NCBI GenBank assembly: GCA_007128085.1
Contig: SKYC01000128.1
Location: forward strand, 1 to 5,045
From: Saprospiraceae bacterium
Lineage (GTDB): Bacteria > Bacteroidota > Bacteroidia > Chitinophagales > Saprospiraceae
Length of the DNA stretch: 5,045 bases
Direction: 5' to 3'
Made by a program: the position numbers and the translations under genes. Each line of letters opens with the position of its first letter. Position 1 is the first letter of the stretch. Below are positions 1-5,045 of this stretch, in pieces. The notes under the pieces were generated by a model. The model saw nothing but the letters and a program-made list of their open reading frames with translations. It did no database searches and was not told where the DNA came from.

Positions 1-1
1 C

Positions 2-943
2 GACCATTATCTGCGGACGGTTAGAAAAAAAGACCGTCCATTTGGAGGGGTGAAAATGGTATTTTTTGGTGATTTATTTCAATTGCCCCCGGTTGTCAGG
101 GGGAACTTTGAGGCCAATTATTTCAGAGAAGAATACGATACTCCTTATTTTTTTTCCTCCCGGGCGATCCGGGAATCCGGACTGCAGGTTTATGAACTGA
201 GCGAAGTCTTTCGGCAGCGCGACAGGGAATTGGTCGCCTTACTCAACCGAATTAGAACACATACTTTTGACAGGGATGATCTCGAAGTAATCAACCAACG
301 GGTGGATGAAAACTTTGCCCTGCCTGAATACTGCATTACTCTCGCCGGCCGCAACGATGTGGTATCCCGCATCAATCGCAGAAAGTTAGACGAACTCGAA
401 GGTGATCCGGTGCAGTTCCCTGCCAGGGTGAAGGGTAAATTTCCTGCCAATTCATTTCCCGCCGACCAGGTGTTATCCTTAAAACCGGGTGCACAGGTCA
501 TATTTTTGCGAAACGATCCCGAATTGCGCTTTGTAAACGGAACTTTGGGAACGGTGAGAGAAATCGGTAAAGATTACATACTGGTGGATGCAGTCAGTGA
601 GGAAGGAGAATTGAATGCCATAGAGCTGGAGCCCTTTAAATGGGATTTGAAAGAATACAAATTCGATGTCGATAAAAATGCGGTAAAAACGAAGTACATA
701 GGTGAATTTATTCAATATCCGCTCAAACTGGCCTGGGCCCTGACGATTCACAAGTCCCAGGGAAAGTCTTTCGAAAATGTATACATCGATTTGAGTAGGG
801 GAGGGGCTTTTGAAAGTGGACAGACGTATGTCGCCCTGAGCCGTTGCAGAACTCGAAATGGCATCATTTTAAAACAACCACTTTCTGCCGGAGATATAAA
901 AATTGATCCGCGAATTACAGAATTTTTTAAATATGACGTATAA
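2..943 (+). CDS. Pif1/RecD2-like SF1B DNA helicase, C-terminal part (5' end outside window)
   Basis: This is the C-terminal 313 residues of an ATP-dependent DNA helicase of superfamily 1B (Pif1/RecD2 type), which unwinds DNA in replication, repair or recombination. The frame is open from base 2, and the residues before the GTG at 50 (LR..R....PFGG) already match the family, so that GTG is internal and the gene begins upstream; the Walker A and DE box lie outside the window. Counting from codon 50, motif III is GDLFQLPPV at 7-15, motif IV holds VFRQ at 53-56, FVNGTLGTV at 161-169 matches the SH3-like 2B insert, motif V is TIHKSQG at 232-238, and motif VI is YVALSR at 260-265 with arginine finger R265. 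All visible motifs are intact. It is followed 41 nt later by a small membrane ORF on the same strand. The helicase fold is secure; the exact role and symbol are not. Confidence 0.93.
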   Translation, partial: DHYLRTVRKKDRPFGGVKMVFFGDLFQLPPVVRGNFEANYFREEYDTPYFFSSRAIRESGLQVYELSEVFRQRDRELVALLNRIRTHTFDRDDLEVINQRVDENFALPEYCITLAGRNDVVSRINRRKLDELEGDPVQFPARVKGKFPANSFPADQVLSLKPGAQVIFLRNDPELRFVNGTLGTVREIGKDYILVDAVSEEGELNAIELEPFKWDLKEYKFDVDKNAVKTKYIGEFIQYPLKLAWALTIHKSQGKSFENVYIDLSRGGAFESGQTYVALSRCRTRNGIILKQPLSAGDIKIDPRITEFFKYDV

Positions 944-984
944 TTGTATTTGTTTTAAGTCTCAATTTTAAAGCTCAATGAATT

Positions 985-1116
985 ATGTCTAAACAAGGAA
1001 GAAAAGCAAGAAAAAAAGCCAGGTATAAAAAACAGGAAAAAAGTTTTTTTAAGATACTGGGGATTGTTACTGTTGCATTACTGATTCTTTTATTCGTTAT
1101 CTTTATGTTTTTCTGA
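985..1116 (+). CDS. Small basic single-pass membrane protein (43 aa), unknown function
   Basis: ATG at 985 opens a 43-codon frame ending in TGA at 1114-1116. The first 23 residues are strongly basic (MSKQGRKARKKARYKKQEKS, then FFK). Residues 24-43 (ILGIVTVALLILL and on to FVIFMFF) form an uninterrupted hydrophobic helix long enough to cross the inner membrane. By the positive-inside rule the basic tail should be cytoplasmic, with the C-terminus ending at the outer face. The stretch is not coding on other evidence, it fits neatly between helicase (gap 41 nt) and miaE (gap 52 nt), and charged and hydrophobic residues are segregated as in a real protein. There is no Shine-Dalgarno, which is usual in Bacteroidota. 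I do not recognise a family. The basic tail could contact nucleic acid, ribosomes or lipid head groups, but that is inference. Lysine and phenylalanine codons could produce such a pattern by chance in AT-rich DNA, which limits confidence. Confidence 0.6.
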   Translation: MSKQGRKARKKARYKKQEKSFFKILGIVTVALLILLFVIFMFF

Positions 1117-1168
1117 TCGTAAACCCGAGAAGAAAATTTAATTTAATAGACTCTTTAATCAGCTGAGG

Positions 1169-1753
1169 ATGAAATTGAACCTGGATATCATTGTTCCCTC
1201 GAAAAGGGAATGGGTCGAAGCCGTTATAAATAATTTTGATGAGTTTTTAAAAGATCACGCGGATTGCGAGCGCAAAGCGTCGGCCATGGCCATGAGTCTC
1301 GTAGCTAAATACCCCAATCGGCTCGAGATCATTCCTGAATTGATAGAGACCGCAGTAGAGGAATTGGAACACTTTCAACAGGTGTATGCCCTTATGGAAA
1401 AAAGGGGCATCCAATTGGCACACCAGATTAAAGAAGACCCCTATGTCAAAGAGTTGGTAAAGAAATGTCACAGTGGGCGAGAAGAGCGTTTTCTGGATCG
1501 TCTACTCATTGCTTCGGTGGTTGAAACCCGCGGGGCAGAACGCTTTAAATTGGTCACTGAAGCCCTCGACGATGAGGAATTGAAAGAGTTTTATAAAATG
1601 CTGTGGATCTCTGAGGCCAAACACGGACATATTTTTGTAAAAATGGCCCTCAATTACTTTGATAAAGATCGCGTTTACGACCGTCTGGAATGGTGGATAG
1701 AACAAGAGGCCATCGCACTGAATAACCTCCCCATTCACCCGGCTCTGCACTAA
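1169..1753 (+). CDS. miaE: tRNA-(ms2io6A)37 hydroxylase (tRNA 2-methylthio-N6-isopentenyladenosine hydroxylase)
   Basis: MiaE is a cytoplasmic non-haem diiron monooxygenase that uses O2 to hydroxylate the isopentenyl group of ms2i6A at position 37, next to the anticodon, of tRNAs reading UNN codons. It acts after MiaA and MiaB, neither of which is in this window. The 194-residue product has the usual family length and four-helix ferritin-like layout. The ligands can be read directly: E34 in the CERKASAMAMSLV helix, E65 and H68 in EELEHF, E119 in VVETRGAERF, and E149 and H152 in SEAKHGH. The C-terminal LPIHPALH is also typical. The ATG at 1169 puts the first conserved helix at the normal distance; GAGG lies only about one base upstream, too close to act as a Shine-Dalgarno. 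The gene follows the 43-aa membrane ORF in the same direction and converges on the minus-strand barrel gene. No defect is visible, so an active enzyme is expected. Confidence 0.95.
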   Translation: MKLNLDIIVPSKREWVEAVINNFDEFLKDHADCERKASAMAMSLVAKYPNRLEIIPELIETAVEELEHFQQVYALMEKRGIQLAHQIKEDPYVKELVKKCHSGREERFLDRLLIASVVETRGAERFKLVTEALDDEELKEFYKMLWISEAKHGHIFVKMALNYFDKDRVYDRLEWWIEQEAIALNNLPIHPALH

Positions 1754-1823
1754 TTGACCCCGGCTTTTTTAATCCCGGTGAATACAATAAAGTCAAAAGG
1801 GTTTAAAACACAACCAATACAAA
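1754..1823. other. Convergent intergenic gap, no clear terminator
   Basis: These 70 nt separate the stops of miaE (plus) and the barrel gene (minus). Two CCGG tetramers flank a T6 run (CCGGCTTTTTTAATCCCGG), which could form only a 4-bp stem, so I do not call a bidirectional terminator. The rest is AT-rich and featureless. Confidence 0.5.
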
Positions 1824-3308
1824 TTAGCGGACGGGTAAATGCCGCACGCCCATTTGCAGGGAAATGGTATTGATGTGGTCTTCGTTGGGGCCTAGTTTTT
1901 TCTCCAATGCATTGAAGCTGTACCCCAGTTGGGAGAACAATCTCCACTGATCCGACAGGCTGTAATCTACTCCGACTCCCGCATTTAAACTGATGTAGTA
2001 GTTTTCCTCAAAGCTGCCTCCCTGGAATATACCGTCGGTAAAACGCTTCTGATTCATTCTCGGTTCGTTGTCCATGGTAATATCTGTTTGGACGGGCGGA
2101 GTGAAGTTCATGGCAAAAATGATTTCTTCGCGCTGGTAATTGGCGTGCGTTGCCAAATTGAGCCCGACTCCCAGTTTTACAAATGGCATCCATTTGCCGG
2201 AAGATTCTATCAGGTCGTACCTCAGGTTGACCGGAATGTGAAGGGTGTTGAGTTCAATGCTGTTGAGACTTATTGCCTGAGCAGACTCTTCTGAACTGCT
2301 GAAGCGAAATATTTCCAATACATTTTTGGGGCTGTACTGTTTCATGGAAAAAATCATGCCCGTTTCAAAAGTCCATCGGTCTTGCTGGAAGCCAATAGCT
2401 ATGCCTCCTCCAAACCCGGCTTTCGATTGTTCGTAGCCGCTTCTGTGGTAAACCTGATCAAAGGGTGTGTGAATGGTGTTGATGTCTACCGTGGCAAACG
2501 TACTGAGTATGGTCTGATAATTGCTTTTACTTTGCTCCTCAGGTGATATTACCGCTAAAAGTGGACTCGGTTGACTGACTTTGGACATCCATTGGACAGG
2601 ATAGTAGGTCTCCAGTGGTGTCAATTCGACTTTTAATAATTTGGGGGTGCCGTTGTCATAGACATCCTTAAGGTTGGAGTCGGATAAATACAAATTTATA
2701 AGGGGTAGAAGTGAAGAGGCCTCCCTGTTAAATGCGGGCAAAGAACTTCTGAGGACTTGAGTGTATTCTGTTGATATCTCAGATCCGGAGTCCATTTTAA
2801 ATTCGGAAATGGCCTGGACTTCCCCTGCAGTTCCGGAAATATCTTCCCGCGACGCAATGTTATCGGAGGGAAGGAGATTTGGTGGATGGTTATCCCGAAT
2901 GTTCAAATGCGCTTCGGCAGTTGATCCCATGTGGGTTTTATCTTGGTCGACCACTGAGAGATAAGTCACCGATTGAGTGTCCTCCATCATGGGTTGATTG
3001 GAGGGTAGGGTTGGGAGGAAAAGGAGGATGACCAGACCCAGCAGAGTGGCTTCAAAGAGCTTATTGTAAATCAAATCGACTCGGAATAGTTTTCTAAATG
3101 CACTGAAGTGCAAAAACTCGGTCCACCGATAAGGAGCATAGGGCGCCCTTGAATCCACCAGCTTTTCTTTAATCTTCTGATCAAACTCGCTGTCTGTCAG
3201 TTCGCTGTCCAGTCTGGACTCAAACCTTTCCCAGTCACCGGCAGAACTACCGGAGGGAATGTCCTCTACACTTTTCCGTATCCAGCGGTCAAATTCCTTA
3301 CTTGTCAT
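1824..3308 (-). CDS. Putative anti-sigma-like trans-envelope protein with C-terminal outer-membrane beta-barrel (PorT-like) domain
   Basis: The 494-residue protein has no N-terminal signal peptide. Residues 1-75 are charged and contain two repeats of 36 residues (EFD..I.....D at 5-16 and 41-52, each followed 21 residues from its E by W..F, at W26 and W62). Residues 85-101 (ATLLGLVILLFLP region) are a single membrane helix preceded by the basic RKLFRVDLIYNK. About 105-290 is a Ser/Thr/Asp-rich linker. From about 298 alternating strands resemble a small outer-membrane barrel: GFGGGIAIGFQQDRW, LHIPVNLRYDL, FVKLGVGLNLA, YYISLNAGVGVDYSL, LFSQLGYSF, ISLQMGVR. This matches the Bacteroidota pattern of a protein encoded directly after an ECF sigma gene, with a cytoplasmic domain, one inner-membrane helix and a barrel-like end. 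The start overlaps the sigma gene by 11 nt (ATGACAAGTAA), so coupled translation is likely. The anti-sigma role is inferred from position and topology; no zinc-binding HxxxCxxC motif is present. Whether the C-terminal domain really inserts in the outer membrane is open. Confidence 0.8.
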   Translation of the reverse strand: MTSKEFDRWIRKSVEDIPSGSSAGDWERFESRLDSELTDSEFDQKIKEKLVDSRAPYAPYRWTEFLHFSAFRKLFRVDLIYNKLFEATLLGLVILLFLPTLPSNQPMMEDTQSVTYLSVVDQDKTHMGSTAEAHLNIRDNHPPNLLPSDNIASREDISGTAGEVQAISEFKMDSGSEISTEYTQVLRSSLPAFNREASSLLPLINLYLSDSNLKDVYDNGTPKLLKVELTPLETYYPVQWMSKVSQPSPLLAVISPEEQSKSNYQTILSTFATVDINTIHTPFDQVYHRSGYEQSKAGFGGGIAIGFQQDRWTFETGMIFSMKQYSPKNVLEIFRFSSSEESAQAISLNSIELNTLHIPVNLRYDLIESSGKWMPFVKLGVGLNLATHANYQREEIIFAMNFTPPVQTDITMDNEPRMNQKRFTDGIFQGGSFEENYYISLNAGVGVDYSLSDQWRLFSQLGYSFNALEKKLGPNEDHINTISLQMGVRHLPVR

Positions 3309-3861
3309 ATGGGTCCTGAGTGGTGTTTAAAAAATTTTTTAACTTATTTCTCGCTTTGACCAGGTTGGACCTGGAGGTACTTTCATTGATTTTGAGCATT
3401 TCGGCAATTTCTCGATGGGTATACCCTTCAATTACGTACAGGTTGAAAACCAACCGGTACACCGGAGGCAACCCCTGTATTCCTATGAGTATTTCTTTTT
3501 CACTGATCTGATCAATGGCCGTTACATTGTCGGCTTTTACATTGTAGGCCATAACAATATCGTCTGTCCATCTCCTCTTTTCCCTTCGGTAGTGATCAAT
3601 TGAGGTATTGACCATAATTCGTTTGACCCAGGATTTAAAAGAAGTCCCAACTTCGTACTTGCCCACATTTTTAAAGACCTTGATAAAAGCATCGTGTAAA
3701 ATATCGAGAGCGTCTTCTTTACTGCTTGAATACCTTATACATACGATCAGCATTTCGGGGTACAACTCTTCGTATACGATGCGTTGTGCCCATTTTTCCT
3801 TCATCACCAGTGATTGGATAAAGGTTTTTTCTTCGCGCTCTAAATATATTGCGAGACTCAT
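3298..3861 (-). CDS. ECF-family RNA polymerase sigma-70 factor
   Basis: This 187-residue protein is an extracytoplasmic-function (group 4) sigma factor that directs RNA polymerase to a dedicated promoter set. Region sigma-2 spans about 30-96: YEELYPEML, then ALDILHDAFIKVFKNVGKY for core binding and the -10 helix, then FKSWVKRIMVNTSIDHYRREKR. Region sigma-4 spans about 120-178: LPPVYRLVFNLYVIEGYTHREIAEML, then INESTSRSNLVKARNKLK, a helix-turn-helix for the -35 element. The linker is short and sigma-1.1 and sigma-3 are absent, as expected. ATG at 3861 is chosen, giving 29 residues before the first conserved helix; M20 is an alternative nearer the domain. The last 11 nt overlap the start of the barrel/anti-sigma-like gene, which marks a co-translated regulator pair. 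Regulon unknown; autoregulation is usual in this class but not shown here. Confidence 0.95.
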   Translation of the reverse strand: MSLAIYLEREEKTFIQSLVMKEKWAQRIVYEELYPEMLIVCIRYSSSKEDALDILHDAFIKVFKNVGKYEVGTSFKSWVKRIMVNTSIDHYRREKRRWTDDIVMAYNVKADNVTAIDQISEKEILIGIQGLPPVYRLVFNLYVIEGYTHREIAEMLKINESTSRSNLVKARNKLKNFLNTTQDPYDK

Positions 3862-4206
3862 GGTGTTTAAATACTGGTTTCAATGATAAAGTTACTAAAT
3901 AAACGATTGATAACCCCTTTTTGCTGGCTCATTAACAAAAAAAGATTCAAAGCTCAGAAGACAACGGTGGTAGAAACCTCTTTTTTTAGGATATATATTG
4001 AGGTGGAAACGGAGAAATTTTAACCACTGGAATAGCTATGGTGAAAGAGGAGAATTATTTAGGACCACTCAATGAAAAGTGCATGTGGATAGGTATATCC
4101 TGGACTTTCTTAAAAAAAACTTGGATAATAGAAAGTCAAAAGGCTATAATTTCGAAGTGAATATAGACCCGGTTGAATTGCGGGAGTGGCGTATCCAGGT
4201 CGAAAG
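3862..4206. other. AT-rich intergenic region with fragmentary plus-strand reading frames
   Basis: These 345 nt lie between the 5' end of the sigma gene and the 3' end of the nuclease ORF. They must hold the sigma promoter. No RNA gene, strong hairpin terminator or terminal inverted repeat was found. The plus strand has three short frames: 3883-4023 (46 codons from ATG), 4038-4160 (40 codons from ATG) and 4079-4210 (43 codons from GTG). The last two look partly protein-like and are described separately. The region is richer in A and T than miaE or the helicase gene, fitting accessory or decaying DNA. Confidence 0.5.
3887..3894 (-). promoter_or_regulatory. Possible Bacteroidota -7 element for the sigma gene
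   Basis: On the minus strand this reads TAACTTTA, one mismatch from the Bacteroidota -7 consensus TAnnTTTG, about 25 nt before the sigma ATG. No convincing TTTG -33 element lies 19-21 nt further upstream, so support is weak. If the gene is autoregulated by its own ECF product, the true promoter would not have this consensus. Confidence 0.2.
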
Positions 4207-4210
4207 TTAA
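4038..4210 (+). pseudogene. Possible small gene remnant broken by a -1 shift at an A8 run
   Basis: Frame one starts at ATG 4038 (MVKEENYLGPLNEKCMW) and reaches an A8 run at 4112-4119. A -1 shift there moves into the frame NLDNRKSKGYNFEVN, then IDPVELREWRIQVES, stopping at TAA 4208-4210. The joined product would be 57 residues. The second part has a balanced, soluble-protein-like composition (acidic, basic, aromatic and aliphatic residues mixed), unlike a random AT-rich translation. Its stop overlaps tail-to-tail, within TTAA, with the stop of the minus-strand nuclease ORF. I recognise no family. It may be a decayed gene, a real gene with an indel in the homopolymer, or chance. Without homologues this is a weak call. 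Confidence 0.25.
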
Positions 4211-4989
4211 ACAAGCCCTACTTTCCTCAAAAGTTTAAGCAATTGATCCTTACCAAGTCCTGTGACTTTAGAAATAATTCCGACATCGACACCTTCTTTA
4301 AAAAGAGCAATAGCAGTTTTCTCTCTTTCTTGGAATTTCCCTATTTCAATGCCTTGCTCAATGCCTTGTCGCAGCTGCGAATCCATAACATTCTTAAGAT
4401 CGCGATGCTTTTTTAGACTTTCTTCATAGGCTTTTCGGTCCGTTTTTTCTAATTTTACTAATTCAGCTATTCCCATGACTTTTTTAAATATTTTGGATTG
4501 CAGGGGTTTCGGCAAACGCTCCAAAAACTCCAGCTTTGTTAATAAATACATCCATTTGTCAAAATTTGTTTCCAGCTCATCTAGTTTTTTGTTGAACTTG
4601 GGTATTTCCAGATAAATAAAACTGAGCTTGTCATTGAACACCTGCCCTGTTTTGGTCTCCATTAATTTCACTTTATGAAAATATTGGTCTGAATTCATCG
4701 ATTTGCTTTTAAGGGTGAAATCCAACAGTGAAATACAGTAAACCGGAAAAAGTCTGAAGTCCCACTCGCCCTTTACGGCTTGTTCCTGGATGGCAAAGGA
4801 ACTGTAGTAAAGTGACCTTTCCCTGAAGTAAGTCTGAAAGAACTTTTGCATTTCGATAATAATGCGTTCCCCACTTTCAGTCTTGCAAAAAATGTCAAAA
4901 ACGACCTTCCTATCCAATTCAGAAGCGCCGAGATGTTCATTCTTAGAAAATTCGAGATCGTCTATCCTGCCAACCTCATCCTCCAACAC
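4207..4989 (-). CDS. PD-(D/E)XK nuclease family protein (Rpn/transposase-like), probably 5'-disrupted
   Basis: The product resembles the PDDEXK_2 'nuclease family transposase'/Rpn group, which cleave DNA and in E. coli Rpn proteins promote RecA-independent recombination. The core is visible: KVVFDIFCKTESGERIIIEMQ, with D32 and the E46-x-Q48 variant of the D...ExK metal site (numbered from the GTG at 4989). R.RSLYYSSFAIQEQ follows at about 56-70, then FPVYCISLLDF, and a C-terminal tail with GIEQGIEIGKFQEREKTA and GVDVGIISKVTGLGKDQLLKLL, typical of the family. The GTG start is nominal: the same frame continues upstream to 5031 and encodes DILLDFLNAVLEDE, which is family sequence (usually preceded by FGFK.LFG...NKD), but no ATG lies in it and TGA at 5032-5034 blocks it. 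The normal N-terminus is therefore missing or frameshifted near the window edge. Codon use is more AT-rich than in the left-hand genes. The family is fairly sure; activity is doubtful. Confidence 0.82.
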   Translation of the reverse strand: MLEDEVGRIDDLEFSKNEHLGASELDRKVVFDIFCKTESGERIIIEMQKFFQTYFRERSLYYSSFAIQEQAVKGEWDFRLFPVYCISLLDFTLKSKSMNSDQYFHKVKLMETKTGQVFNDKLSFIYLEIPKFNKKLDELETNFDKWMYLLTKLEFLERLPKPLQSKIFKKVMGIAELVKLEKTDRKAYEESLKKHRDLKNVMDSQLRQGIEQGIEIGKFQEREKTAIALFKEGVDVGIISKVTGLGKDQLLKLLRKVGLV

Positions 4990-5025
4990 CGCATTGAGAA
5001 AATCGAGTAATATATCCTTTAAAGT

Positions 5026-5036
5026 GTCAAGTCAAG
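5026..5036 (-). repeat. 5-bp tandem duplication (CTTGA)2 at the broken 5' end of the nuclease ORF
   Basis: The minus strand reads CTTGACTTGAC. The TGA stop that closes the nuclease frame upstream lies inside it. Dropping one 5-bp unit would fuse ATG at 5037-5039 in frame with LDTLKDILLDFLN, so the duplication is a candidate for the lesion. Two copies of five bases can occur by chance. Confidence 0.4.
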
Positions 5037-5045
5037 CATACTTTA

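Noticed and set aside
50..52. GTG at 50 as the true helicase start
   Set aside because: The frame is open to the window edge and the upstream residues (LRTVRKKDRPFGG) match the conserved segment before motif III, so the gene starts outside the window.
939..946. TATAATTG as a -7 element for the 43-aa ORF
   Set aside because: One mismatch to TAnnTTTG, it overlaps the helicase stop, and no TTTG lies at the -33 distance.
978..992. Earlier ATG at 978 as start of the small membrane ORF
   Set aside because: It is in another frame and hits TAA after four codons.
1164..1167. GAGG before the miaE start as a Shine-Dalgarno
   Set aside because: It ends about one base from the ATG, too close to position the ribosome; the phylum rarely uses such sites.
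1762..1790. Possible bidirectional terminator with CCGG arms around a T6 run
   Set aside because: Only a 4-bp self-complementary pairing is available, neighbouring bases do not extend it, and the T-run lies in the loop rather than after the stem.
2761..2964. Plus-strand ORF inside the barrel gene (and other antisense ORFs in the helicase, miaE, sigma and nuclease genes)
   Set aside because: Each lies wholly or almost wholly opposite a well-supported gene and shows no protein-family features of its own.
3883..4023. 46-codon plus-strand ORF upstream of and opposite to the sigma gene
   Set aside because: No recognisable composition or family, AT-rich, and it occupies the likely sigma promoter; chance is the simpler explanation.

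Overview
The window looks like chromosomal DNA of a member of the Bacteroidota; the class cannot be fixed from this alone. The reasons are an ECF sigma factor translationally overlapping a membrane protein that ends in a PorT-like outer-membrane beta-barrel domain, the lack of Shine-Dalgarno sequences at a useful distance from the starts, moderate GC with AT-rich gaps, and a PD-(D/E)XK (Rpn/transposase-like) ORF of a type common in that phylum.

Plus strand, 1-1753: the 3' part of a Pif1/RecD2-like superfamily 1B helicase (reading frame open from the left edge, stop at 943); a 43-residue basic single-pass membrane miniprotein at 985-1116; then miaE (1169-1753), the diiron tRNA hydroxylase acting on position 37 of certain tRNAs, with all six expected iron ligands. 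The three are in the same direction with gaps of 41 and 52 nt and could share a transcript.

Minus strand, 3861 down to 1824: an ECF sigma-70 factor whose last 11 nt overlap the start of a 494-residue protein. That protein has a cytoplasmic N-terminal part made of two 36-residue repeats, one transmembrane helix, a long low-complexity-like periplasmic linker and a C-terminal beta-barrel-like domain. The arrangement is that of a sigma/anti-sigma pair in which the anti-sigma protein itself carries an outer-membrane-type domain. It converges on miaE, with 70 nt and no clear terminator between.

Right end: an AT-rich 345-nt stretch (3862-4206) holds the sigma gene's upstream region and broken plus-strand reading frames that may be remnants of a small gene. 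Beyond it lies a minus-strand PD-(D/E)XK nuclease-family ORF (4207 to about 5031). Its homology runs upstream of any usable start codon into an in-frame stop, next to a 5-bp tandem duplication, so it is probably 5'-disrupted. This end looks like accessory, decaying DNA, in contrast to the housekeeping left half.

The two most unusual items are the trans-envelope sigma/anti-sigma-barrel pair with its duplicated N-terminal module and the unannotated 43-residue membrane protein. No CRISPR array, rRNA or tRNA gene, or intact insertion sequence is visible.
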